Assembly: GCA_964578345.1 (NCBI GenBank)
Contig: CAZOCP010000016.1
Span: 1 to 15,774 of the forward strand
From: VGKP01 sp964578345
GTDB lineage: Archaea; Nanobdellota; Nanobdellia; Pacearchaeales; GW2011-AR1
DNA length: 15,774 nucleotides
Direction of reading: 5' to 3'
Below the pieces are notes generated by a model. It was not told the origin of the DNA and searched no databases. It saw nothing but the letters and a program-made list of their open reading frames with translations. Positions 1 through 6,284 of this stretch are shown here, piece after piece. The position numbers and the translations under genes were made by a program. Each line of letters opens with the position of its first letter. The stretch's first letter is position 1.

Positions 1-318
1 TGTTAGTGTGCTTATCATGTTTGCATATTTTACAATCCATCTGTAGATAGTAGAATAGTGAGAATTTTTAGGGGCAAACATTTGCATATGTTCTTGTATT
101 TTTCTTAATGACATTCCAGCATAATACATATTCATGCACGAAGTTATTTTATCTTCGTGGTTTTTCATCTTCCAAAAACCATCATCTATTGAGAATCTAT
201 GAGAACAATCTTTACACTTATATCTTTGAACATTGCCTCTATTTTTAGTTTCTCTAATTCCGTCTTTCTTAATGTTCTTTCCGTCGCATTTTTCACACGA
301 AATATCTTGTATACTCAT
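1..318 (-). CDS. Transposase N-terminal part (zinc ribbon plus HTH), cut by window edge
   Basis: Reading leftward from the ATG at 318, an open frame of 106 codons runs off the window. It begins MSIQDISCEKC and has two CxxC pairs (SCEKC near residues 8-11, YKCKDC near 34-37) followed by HRFSIDDGFW, the usual N-terminal zinc ribbon of IS1/InsA-like and ISNCY-type DDE transposases. After it comes a helix-turn-helix-like stretch (GMSLRKIQEHM, then YSTIYRWIVKYA). The DDE catalytic domain lies beyond base 1 and cannot be checked, so neither activity nor IS family can be settled. A TATA box at 344-351 sits about 29 bases upstream and supports this start. A non-transposase zinc-ribbon/HTH regulator is possible but less likely. 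Confidence 0.75.
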   Translation of the reverse strand, partial: MSIQDISCEKCDGKNIKKDGIRETKNRGNVQRYKCKDCSHRFSIDDGFWKMKNHEDKITSCMNMYYAGMSLRKIQEHMQMFAPKNSHYSTIYRWIVKYANMISTLT

Positions 319-343
319 AGTATATTATTATAGGTATACATCT

Positions 344-351
344 ATTTAAAT
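344..351 (-). promoter_or_regulatory. TATA box of the transposase gene
   Basis: ATTTAAAT on the minus strand is centred about 29 bases before the ATG at 318, fitting a leaderless or nearly leaderless archaeal transcript. The divergent promoter at 383-390 lies only some 30 bases away. Confidence 0.5.
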
Positions 352-382
352 CTTTCGGTTATGCTATATTACTATAGTAAAG

Positions 383-390
383 TATTTAAA
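383..390 (+). promoter_or_regulatory. TATA box of the zinc-ribbon/methyltransferase unit
   Basis: TATTTAAA is centred 26 bases before the ATG at 413, the spacing expected for a leaderless archaeal mRNA. A short palindrome, ACTATAGT, lies just upstream at 371-378. Confidence 0.6.
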
Positions 391-412
391 GTAAGACACT
401 CATCACATAGTT

Positions 413-553
413 ATGAGTAAAAAAGAAATAAAAATGTTTGAATGTAAATGTGAAAGATGTGGGCATGAATGGATAACGAGAACAGAAGAAGCTCCTGTTG
501 TTTGTCCTAAATGCAAATCTCCTTATTGGGATAAGCCACTCAATAAAAAATAG
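413..553 (+). CDS. 46-residue zinc-ribbon protein
   Basis: A short open frame, MSKKEIKMFECKCERCGHEW and so on, ends at TAG 551-553. It has the pattern CKCERCGHEW (near residues 11-20) followed by VCPKCKSPYWDKP (near 30-42). Two knuckles of the form CxxCG and CPKC spaced about 18 residues apart make a classical zinc ribbon of the rubredoxin/FmdB-like kind, common as tiny stand-alone proteins in archaea. The start is fixed by the TATA box 26 bases upstream. The methyltransferase gene begins 9 bases after its stop with no promoter between, so the two are probably co-transcribed. The role is unknown: such ribbons can bind nucleic acid or act as metal-binding subunits. Confidence 0.75.
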   Translation: MSKKEIKMFECKCERCGHEWITRTEEAPVVCPKCKSPYWDKPLNKK

Positions 554-562
554 GTAATTAAA

Positions 563-1324
563 ATGAAAACAAAAGAAGAAAAAGAAGCAAAAATAATGTA
601 TAATAACTCTGCAGAGTTTTATCACGATTATAGAACCAAGATAAATCCTAAAGGTTGGTTTTATAATGAGTATCTTGAGATGCCTGCCAGTTTAGAATTA
701 TTGGGTGATTTAAGAAATAAAAAGTTATTAGACTATGGTTGTGGTTCTGGAATTTATGCCAAGATATTAAAAAACAAAGGAGCCAAAGTTAAAGGATTTG
801 ATATTAGTGAAGAAATGCTTAAGCTTGCAAAGAAGAATAATCCGGACATCGAATTCAAGCATGGTTCCGGATATAATATTCCTTTCAAAGAAAAATTTGA
901 TATTATCCTTGCTTCATTGGTTGTGCATTATATGAAAGATTGGAATAAAATGTTTAAGGAAATGAATCGTGTTCTAAAAAAAGAAGGTATTATAGTCTTC
1001 TCTACAGGTAATCCAGTCTATGAAGTTAATAAAACTGTTATTGTAAAAAAGAAGAAATATAAGGTTTTAGGAATCAATAACTATTTTGAAGAAAATCTTA
1101 GTTACAATAAGTGGACTAATCCCTATAATAAAAAGAAAATTAGAGTTCCTTTCTACCACAAAACTTACGAAACGATTATTAAGACAATACTAAGAAATGG
1201 CTTTGAAATAATAGACTATAAAGACTGCTTTCCCCTCATAAAAGCAAAGAAACTATTTCCAAAAGATTATGCTAAATATAGTAAAATGCCTATGTTTATG
1301 GTTTTTAAGCTAAGGAAAAGATAA
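563..1324 (+). CDS. Class I SAM-dependent methyltransferase
   Basis: The 253-residue protein has a Rossmann-type methyltransferase core. Motif I is LLDYGCGSG at residues 55-63, the acidic end of strand 2 is D80 (GFDISEEML), and the strand 4 region is FDIILASLVVHYMKDW near 112-127, followed by the helix MNRVLKKEGIIVFST. This resembles small-molecule or ubiquinone/menaquinone-type methyltransferases, but the acceptor cannot be read from the sequence. The N-terminal FYHDYRTKINPKGWFYN is typical of the substrate lid. The start at 563 is 9 bases behind the zinc-ribbon gene; an alternative Met at 596 (MYNNSAEFY) is also acceptable and closer to where homologues normally begin. No separate promoter is seen, so it is probably read from the TATA box at 383-390. 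Confidence 0.85.
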   Translation: MKTKEEKEAKIMYNNSAEFYHDYRTKINPKGWFYNEYLEMPASLELLGDLRNKKLLDYGCGSGIYAKILKNKGAKVKGFDISEEMLKLAKKNNPDIEFKHGSGYNIPFKEKFDIILASLVVHYMKDWNKMFKEMNRVLKKEGIIVFSTGNPVYEVNKTVIVKKKKYKVLGINNYFEENLSYNKWTNPYNKKKIRVPFYHKTYETIIKTILRNGFEIIDYKDCFPLIKAKKLFPKDYAKYSKMPMFMVFKLRKR

Positions 1325-1425
1325 ACTTTATTTTTTGTCCATAATGGCAATAATTTTTTATGAGGAACTACCTTTAATCTTTTCTAAAACACCCGACAAC
1401 GCAACAATGCAGATCATACATAAAA

Positions 1426-1433
1426 TTTATATA
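1426..1433 (+). promoter_or_regulatory. TATA box of the 36-residue acidic gene
   Basis: TTTATATA is preceded by AAAA (a BRE-like purine run) and centred about 26 bases before the ATG at 1456. It is one of the best-formed promoters in the window and is the main reason to accept the very small gene behind it. Confidence 0.6.
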
Positions 1434-1455
1434 CCCTTTTTTATAAGACAAGGCT

Positions 1456-1566
1456 ATGGTGAAAAAAGAGACCCAGCAGAGTAAAGAAGTTCGTGCTGTT
1501 GATTCAGACGAGCCAGAGTTTGAAGACGAGCTGTTTGAGGGTTTGGAAGCAACAAAAGAAGAATAA
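1456..1566 (+). CDS. 36-residue acidic small protein
   Basis: The frame runs MVKKETQQSKEVRAVDSDEP and on to TAA at 1564-1566. After a basic N-terminus the chain is almost wholly acidic (DEPEFEDELFEGLEATKEE), with no Cys, no membrane segment and probably little fold of its own. A strong TATA box lies 26 bases upstream, and the frame is open from the first ATG after that promoter. It converges on the minus-strand gene ending at 1573, leaving 6 bases between stops. The function is unknown: it could be an accessory peptide of a larger complex or an antitoxin-like binder. The evidence is promoter position and composition, so the call is moderate. Confidence 0.5.
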   Translation: MVKKETQQSKEVRAVDSDEPEFEDELFEGLEATKEE

Positions 1567-1572
1567 TTATAT

Positions 1573-2127
1573 TTACATGCTTCTTTGAAGTGTAAAGTAT
1601 TCATTAATCTTCCCCAGCTTTTGGTAAAGGCTCAAGAGATTTGTTTGCACTTCCTTCTTTTCAAAAGGATTCAAATCCAGCTCAAGAATTTTCTCATAAG
1701 TCTCCATAGCGTGTCTTCTCTTATCTTTTCTTATAAATTCTTTTGCTTGTGCATTATAATATTCCTTAACTTTTATTTTAATAGCAACTTTCTGATTTTC
1801 ACTTGCAGAAGCTAAAGTCTTTGCAAGAGAAATATCAGCCTCGTCAAAATATCCTGCTTTTATAAAAAACTCTGTAGATTTTAGAAAATCACGCATTTTA
1901 GCATCGAAAGTCGCATTTATATCTGCGGCGGATCTAATTACTTTAGCCGCTTCTAAATACATTTTTCTAGATTCATATATGCTAGCTAATTTAACCAGAA
2001 CAAATCTTCTAGTATCAAAGTCAATCTGCTTTTTTAGACAATTTTGCAGGTAATCTAACTTTACATAATCTCCAACATTCTCTAACTTAGCCTCAATTTC
2101 TTTGCGGGTAACCTCTTTTTTCTCCAT
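1573..2127 (-). CDS. TPR-like helical repeat protein
   Basis: The 184-residue protein is all helical, with repeated helix pairs: FVLVKLASIYESRKMYLEAA, FLKSTEFFIKAGYFDEADIS and RRHAMETYEKILELDLNPFE. The alternation of small residues with Y/A/L and the AxxxY/LExA pattern is that of tetratricopeptide-like solenoids, which act as protein-protein scaffolds in the cytoplasm. No catalytic motif is seen. The start is set at 2127 (MEKKEVTRKEIEAKL) because a TATA box at 2149-2156 is centred 25 bases upstream. An in-frame Met at 2172 would place the first 15 codons across that promoter. The partner is unknown. The stop is 6 bases from the convergent acidic small gene. Confidence 0.7.
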   Translation of the reverse strand: MEKKEVTRKEIEAKLENVGDYVKLDYLQNCLKKQIDFDTRRFVLVKLASIYESRKMYLEAAKVIRSAADINATFDAKMRDFLKSTEFFIKAGYFDEADISLAKTLASASENQKVAIKIKVKEYYNAQAKEFIRKDKRRHAMETYEKILELDLNPFEKKEVQTNLLSLYQKLGKINEYFTLQRSM

Positions 2128-2148
2128 ACTAGTTTCATTAGGTTGCGA

Positions 2149-2156
2149 TTTATAAG
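2149..2156 (-). promoter_or_regulatory. TATA box of the TPR-like gene
   Basis: CTTATAAA on the minus strand is centred 25 bases before the ATG at 2127 and decides between the two candidate starts (2127 versus 2172). Confidence 0.55.
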
Positions 2157-2179
2157 CATTGTTATATTGCATTTATCAC

Positions 2180-2312
2180 CAAACCCTTAGGGTTTGTACC
2201 TCGCCTCCTCAAGAACTCTATGTTCTTGATGGCCATCAGAAACTCAAAGAGTTTCTCAGCCTCAAAAATCTTTTATGGATTTTTGATGCGCTCAGGAATC
2301 TTCGATTCCTGA
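2180..2312. repeat. Tandem array of perfect short hairpins
   Basis: Several perfect inverted repeats stand almost back to back. 2180-2196 is CAAACCC/GGGTTTG. 2209-2229 is TCAAGAAC/GTTCTTGA with a 5-nt loop. 2228-2237 is the palindrome GATGGCCATC. 2238-2256 is AGAAACTC/GAGTTTCT with an AAA loop. 2262-2286 is TCAAAAATC/GATTTTTGA with a 7-nt loop. 2292-2312 is TCAGGAATC/GATTCCTGA with a TTC loop. On the + strand most 5' arms are purine-rich and begin with or just after TCA. The array lies between the divergent promoters of the TPR-like gene and the PEP-synthase-like gene. Elements of the same vocabulary recur at 6160-6174 and 13797-13852. It codes for nothing apparent. Confidence 0.8.
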
Positions 2313-2400
2313 CGTTTTAAGCCGCAGTTTGTTCTTCTGTATAAGATTCAATTTTAAATTTTATAATAACTTTTATTAACCCTGATAGCCTGTAGATTAA

Positions 2401-3879
2401 ATGACACAAAAAGGGGAAGCAGAGTCATTTATTAAGTGGTTTTCAGAGCTGAATAATAAAGATGTTTTAATTGCTGGAGGCAAAGGAGCGAGTCTATCAG
2501 AAATGTACAAAAATAAATTTCCAATACCTCCAGGTTTTGTGGTAACCGCACAATCTTATGATTCATTTGTTGATAAAACAGGTATTAGAAATGAGGTAAA
2601 TTCCATTTTAAGCAAATTAGATATTGAAAAAAACTCAGATCTTGTTTCTGCTTCTAAAAAAATTCGCGGGCTATTTAATACAGCTTTAATGCCATTAGAC
2701 ATGCAGGAATCAATTATAGAAGCATATGAAATTCTTTCTGTTGATAAAGATATATTAGATCAATCTAAACAAAGTGCACTAAATATCTTGAAAAAGACAG
2801 AGGAGCCTAATTTTGTAGCGGTAAGGAGTTCTGCAATTGGAGAATTCTCGGAAAATGCAAGTTTTGCAGGACAGCAAGAATCATTTTTAAATGTTAAAGG
2901 CCCCCTAACACTTATTAACAAAATTAAGGCCTGCTTTTCTTCTATATTCACTCCACGCTCAATATATTACAGAGCAAAAAAAGGTTTTAGCAATGACAAA
3001 GCTAAATCAGCTGTTGTTGTTCAAAAAATGGTAAATTCAGATAAGTCTGGAGTTATTTTTTCATCTAATCTTAATTCATCTAAGGAAGTTATGATCATAG
3101 AAGCTGTATGGGGTTTAGGAAAGGGAATAGTTTCTGGCATAATAACTCCAGATTACTATGCTGTCGCTCGCGAGATTGAAAATTTAAATATATTAGAAAA
3201 GAAAATTGCAGATAAAAAAATAGCAATCTCTGGAAATTCTTCCGGTAGAATAGAAATTGTACAATTAAAAGAAGAAAAAAGCAAACAAGAAGTATTAAGT
3301 GATTACGAGATTAAAATTCTTGCACAATATGCATTAAAGCTGGAAAAGCATTATAGCAAACCTCAAGATATAGAATTCGCAATTTTAGGAAAGGAAATTT
3401 TTATTGTGCAAAGCAGGCCAATTTATGCGAAAATCACTGAATTCATAGAAAACACTAATGAAACAAAACCTATTCTTATTGGACGGGGGGTATATCCTAG
3501 AAATGTATCTGGAATCATAAAAGTTGTCAACAATTTAAAAGAGCTTGAAAATGTTAAAAACGGAGATATTTTAGTTGCATCAATATTAAATTCTGATATA
3601 ATATTTTGCATGCAAAAAGCATCCGCTATAATAGCAAATACGGGAGGTGTAACATCTCCTGCTGCAATTATTTCTCGTGAAATTGGGCTTCCTTTAATAG
3701 TGGGCGCAGAAAATGCAACAGAAAGACTTCATGATGGAATGATTGTAACTTTAGACAGCCTAAATGGAAAAGTTTATGAACAAACAAGAGAAAAAGAAAA
3801 GACTCCAGAGATTTTTTCTGATGAAGAAGATATTGAAGACATTCTTTTAAAAGAGCTTGAAAAAGATTCTGATACATAA
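2401..3879 (+). CDS. PEP synthase-like protein, shortened, catalytic His replaced by Pro
   Basis: The 492-residue protein has the N-terminal ATP-grasp half of PEP synthase/pyruvate phosphate dikinase: IAGGKGASLSEM (24-35), AVRSSAIGEFSENASFAGQQ (140-159), EAVWGLGKGIVSG (234-246) and PQDIEFAILGKEIFIVQSRP (321-340). A mobile phosphohistidine-type domain follows (about 360-460). The PEP/pyruvate-binding barrel that makes full enzymes about 790 residues long is absent. The mobile-domain motif normally reads T-[SC]-H-A-A-I; here it is TSPAAI, with Pro420 (CCT) at the phospho-carrier position. Classical PEP synthesis is therefore very unlikely. It may be a pseudoenzyme, an ATP-dependent regulator or a partner of a separate barrel protein. 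The C-terminal 30 residues are strongly acidic. AT-rich TATA candidates lie at 2361-2379. Confidence 0.85.
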   Translation: MTQKGEAESFIKWFSELNNKDVLIAGGKGASLSEMYKNKFPIPPGFVVTAQSYDSFVDKTGIRNEVNSILSKLDIEKNSDLVSASKKIRGLFNTALMPLDMQESIIEAYEILSVDKDILDQSKQSALNILKKTEEPNFVAVRSSAIGEFSENASFAGQQESFLNVKGPLTLINKIKACFSSIFTPRSIYYRAKKGFSNDKAKSAVVVQKMVNSDKSGVIFSSNLNSSKEVMIIEAVWGLGKGIVSGIITPDYYAVAREIENLNILEKKIADKKIAISGNSSGRIEIVQLKEEKSKQEVLSDYEIKILAQYALKLEKHYSKPQDIEFAILGKEIFIVQSRPIYAKITEFIENTNETKPILIGRGVYPRNVSGIIKVVNNLKELENVKNGDILVASILNSDIIFCMQKASAIIANTGGVTSPAAIISREIGLPLIVGAENATERLHDGMIVTLDSLNGKVYEQTREKEKTPEIFSDEEDIEDILLKELEKDSDT

Positions 3880-3892
3880 GTTACTACTGAAA

Positions 3893-3902
3893 GGTTTAAA
3901 TA
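3893..3902 (+). promoter_or_regulatory. TATA box of the gene at 3924
   Basis: GGTTTAAATA is centred 26 bases before the ATG at 3924. The sequence TTTAAATACT recurs at the same distance from the next gene (4715), suggesting parallel expression of the two genes. Confidence 0.65.
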
Positions 3903-3923
3903 CTACTTATTCCCAAGAAAAGC

Positions 3924-4652
3924 ATGACATCAGAATTTAATATAAAACCTGTACGCGAGAAATATCAGGACTTTGATGGAAAGAACAAAGAACAAATGCC
4001 TCTGCTTTTAGCTGATGACAGATATCCTATGTTCGTTACACAGGTTTTTGAGAAAAGAGTACGGGGAAGAGGCCTTGGAAGATATGTTGACACGGGTGAT
4101 TTAGTGGCATATAATGGTCCGAAAAGAGACGATCAAGAAATTAAATTTATTCTAACAGCAACAAGAAACGGACTCACAGACATAGGCAGATTGGCTTTAG
4201 ATTTAATTAATGAAAAATCAGACTATATTAATGGCGCAGTTAATCTTAATCAGGCAAGAGATATCAAAGGCAGAGAAATTAAAGGCGCATATAATGCTCT
4301 TTCAGGAAACGGAGTCATTGCACTAAAACGAAAAGACTTTGGCATCTTGAATCAAGATCTTACACTGGAACAGAGGTTGAATCATAAAGGATGGAGAGTA
4401 TTAGCACGACATCCTGATGAAGTACCAAAAGAATTTGCAGAAGATTTTAAAGCGTTTAAAGAATACAATCTCAAGGTAGTCTCGCCTCAATATGATACTG
4501 TAATGGGATTTTATCTTGCAAATGGAGAAGAAGTGCCAACGCTTAGGGCGTTGTTTGTCAGCAGGCTTGGCGGCGTCGGGGGGTCGAGGGTTAATGGCAA
4601 TTCTGACCTCGACAATGACAATGGTCGCTTGGTCGGCGTATCTCTTTACTAA
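3924..4652 (+). CDS. Protein of unknown function with GC-rich Gly/Asn/Asp C-terminal tail
   Basis: The 242-residue soluble protein has no catalytic motif that I can name. Visible landmarks are RYVDTGDLVAYN (53-64), LDLINEKSDYINGAVNLNQ (92-110), LEQRLNHKGWRVLARHPDEV (148-167) and a tail with LRALFVSRLGG (207-217) ending GRLVGVSLY. I recall DPANN hypothetical proteins with this layout, including RAL-V-RL near the end, a variable 15-20 residue stretch, then GR(F/L)VGV, but I cannot check this here. The last 110 bases are far more GC-rich than the rest of the gene. There are no membrane segments. It has its own leaderless promoter, as does the next gene. The function is unknown, possibly a ligand-binding protein with a diversified tail. 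Confidence 0.7.
   Translation: MTSEFNIKPVREKYQDFDGKNKEQMPLLLADDRYPMFVTQVFEKRVRGRGLGRYVDTGDLVAYNGPKRDDQEIKFILTATRNGLTDIGRLALDLINEKSDYINGAVNLNQARDIKGREIKGAYNALSGNGVIALKRKDFGILNQDLTLEQRLNHKGWRVLARHPDEVPKEFAEDFKAFKEYNLKVVSPQYDTVMGFYLANGEEVPTLRALFVSRLGGVGGSRVNGNSDLDNDNGRLVGVSLY
4539..4649 (+). other. Candidate variable region in the gene tail
   Basis: This stretch encodes residues 206-242. By my count about 59% of bases 4541-4643 are G or C, clearly above the flanking AT-rich code. It encodes GGVGGSRVNGNSDLDNDNGR, an Asn/Asp/Gly/Ser-rich run between conserved-looking RALFVSRL and GRLVGV. This layout resembles the variable repeat of proteins diversified by reverse-transcriptase retroelements. No template repeat or reverse transcriptase is in the window, so the call rests on composition and position. 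A hairpin, CAACGC/GCGTTG, lies at its 5' edge (about 4542-4558). Confidence 0.3.
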
Positions 4653-4683
4653 ATTATATCTTAATAGTAGTGACACACCGAAA

Positions 4684-4693
4684 CATTTAAATA
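4684..4693 (+). promoter_or_regulatory. TATA box of the gene at 4715
   Basis: CATTTAAATA is centred 26 bases before the ATG at 4715, repeating the TTTAAATACT core of the promoter at 3893. Confidence 0.65.
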
Positions 4694-4714
4694 CTCTTAA
4701 TTACACCATAATAT

Positions 4715-5602
4715 ATGGCAAACGAACAAGCGTATAAAGAATTTAAAGCTCATAAAAGAACTGCAAAAGAAGCAGAAGAATTATCAGGTGATGAAGGAAT
4801 TGCATCTCCTAATGTAACTGTAAGGAAGTATTCTCGTGAGTCTGCTCTAAATTATGCTCTAGAAAACATAGTACAAGGCGATGCTCAAAGGAATGAATTA
4901 ATTAGAAACAGAGCAAGAATATCAGATTCAACATATGATGAATGGCTTGCATCTGCCTCTCAAATAAGTAATTCAAGAGCAGTTAATGCATTTTTCACAG
5001 ACAGAAATGGAGTTATAGATGCAGTACCAAATGATGTTTTAGCAAGGAATTATTTAGTTTTTCCCGGTAGAGAAATTAAAGAAGATGATGCACATAATAA
5101 AGTTGTCAAATTACATGAAAGATATTTAGAATTAGATAATATTATAAAAGCATATAAGGGTGGCAAAATAAAAGACGAAGGAAATGGAGGCATGTTTAAG
5201 ATAGCAATAAATTATTTGCAAAGTCTATATACAGCAGATGATTCAGACAGCGCAGAAGATAATGCCACAAGAAAGACTCTTTATCAAGCAGCAATTTATT
5301 CTATGAGCATTTCAGATAAAATGGGCGCCGCAGTAATTAATGACGGATTAGCAAATATAGAGGAAAAGATAGATAAATATTTACCTGATGAAAAAGCAAG
5401 AATTGATTATGCCAAAAAGAATCTTGCTCATTCAGCTGATGAAATCCATAAAAAACACAGCACATTAGAAAGACAATTAGAGAAAGCAAGAACTGAAAAT
5501 GATGAAGAAGCTGTTAGAAATTTAGACGGAGAATACAAAAGAAGTCTAAATGAGAAATATGAATTTACAAATAGATTCTATGATATGATAACAATGAGAT
5601 GA
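4715..5602 (+). CDS. Helical protein of unknown function
   Basis: The 295-residue, highly charged protein is predicted by eye to be almost all helix, with a coiled-coil-like C-terminal third (KKNLAHSADEIHKKHSTLER, then QLEKARTENDEEAVRNLDGE). There is no signal peptide, membrane segment, Cys pair or catalytic motif. A Gly-rich turn, YKGGKIKDEGNGGM, sits near the middle and is followed by an acidic linker, YTADDSDSAEDNATRK. The start is fixed by the TATA box 26 bases upstream, and the gene has its own promoter rather than depending on the previous one. I do not recognise the family. Its position beside the gene with the variable-looking tail and the near-identical promoters suggest co-regulation, but no shared function can be claimed. 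Confidence 0.65.
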   Translation: MANEQAYKEFKAHKRTAKEAEELSGDEGIASPNVTVRKYSRESALNYALENIVQGDAQRNELIRNRARISDSTYDEWLASASQISNSRAVNAFFTDRNGVIDAVPNDVLARNYLVFPGREIKEDDAHNKVVKLHERYLELDNIIKAYKGGKIKDEGNGGMFKIAINYLQSLYTADDSDSAEDNATRKTLYQAAIYSMSISDKMGAAVINDGLANIEEKIDKYLPDEKARIDYAKKNLAHSADEIHKKHSTLERQLEKARTENDEEAVRNLDGEYKRSLNEKYEFTNRFYDMITMR

Positions 5603-5614
5603 TAGTACAAATAA

Positions 5615-6102
5615 TTATCTAAGTGATGCTCCAATTGGTCTTCTCATATCCTCTTCAACTTTTCTTATTGTTTCGTTAGAAGGTCTTCTATAAACCTGAT
5701 ATCCACAATCTGGACAATAAGCCTTTTCCCGATATATTGTTTTACTCTCATTCCAGATAATCGATACACAACCATCTCTTAAGAGTTCTGTTTCTCTATC
5801 ATTCGGGCAAATCTTTACATAGTCATCTAAGAATTCTAAAGTCTTATTGTTTTCATTAAATCTATGAGTTTTAGAAGGAATTTGTTTCCATAAAAAAGTC
5901 GGACCAATCAAACCTCTACATTTTGCTGTTGCTCTTTTTAATTCTTCTTGAGTTTTATAAAATGATACATAAAGTCCTAATGCGTTTCCTTCAAAAAAAC
6001 AAATTCTCCAGGATGCTCTTTAAAATATTGTCGAAGATTTTCTCTAAGTTCTTTTTGCATAGCTTTGACTTCTAGGGCCTCGAGGGTTGGTAAATGAACC
6101 AT
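5615..6102 (-). pseudogene. CPxCG zinc-site protein gene with a one-base frameshift
   Basis: The downstream frame (98 codons from 5911) continues upstream with good coding character if one frame change is allowed. From ATG 6102 (or 6060, MQKELRENLRQYFKEHPGEF) translation reads ...EHPGEFVF, meets seven T residues (A7 on the + strand at 5993-5999), then soon hits TAG. Shifting one base there gives EGNALGLYVSFYKTQEELKR, joining smoothly to RGLIGPTFLWKQIP. The repaired protein is about 148-162 residues. Its first part is reminiscent of short DUF5678-like domains (HPGEFV...G). Its C-terminal part has AYCPDCGYQVYRR and an earlier lone Cys (VKICPND). It could be a true pseudogene, a homopolymer sequencing error or a -1 slippage site (T TTT TTG). 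It converges on the helical gene, stop to stop 12 bases apart. Confidence 0.65.
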
Positions 6103-6113
6103 ATTATTTATAA

Positions 6114-6174
6114 AATCAAAAACACGATGCGCCACCTTGGCTTAAAAGCCAAGGTTTTCGTCAAGAATCTTGAC
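6114..6174. repeat. Stem-loop element, copy A
   Basis: The flank AATCAAAAACACGATGCGCC is followed by a 9-bp stem ACCTTGGCT/AGCCAAGGT with a TAAA loop (6134-6155). A second perfect stem, GTCAAGA/TCTTGAC, follows at 6160-6174, then ATAATC. The flank through CCACC matches copy B (13732-13754) at 22 of 23 positions, and the two stems differ by compensatory changes. It lies just upstream of the frameshifted gene, so it would be in its leader if transcription starts from the TATA-like ATTTATAA near 6185-6192. Confidence 0.75.
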
Positions 6175-6284
6175 ATAATCAGCAATTATAAATATCTTTT
6201 GGTGTTATAGGATATATTTTTCCCACCTCGAAAATTGATTAATTGAAATGAAAGTCTGTAAGAACCGTAAAAATGCTGTATGTT

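Noticed and set aside
386..625. 79-codon minus-strand frame rich in Phe
   Set aside because: It lies opposite the zinc-ribbon and methyltransferase genes and reflects their Lys/Glu codons. It has no promoter or recognisable domain.
2128..2172. Longer N-terminus for the TPR-like protein
   Set aside because: The extra 15 codons cover the TATA box at 2149-2156 and have no helical-repeat character.
2180..2312. Possible CRISPR array
   Set aside because: The hairpins differ in sequence and are not separated by spacers of constant length, and no direct repeat unit recurs.
4401..4676. 91-codon minus-strand frame over the GC-rich tail
   Set aside because: It is antisense to the gene at 3924 and exists because that tail is GC-rich and poor in stops. 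It has no promoter or domain.
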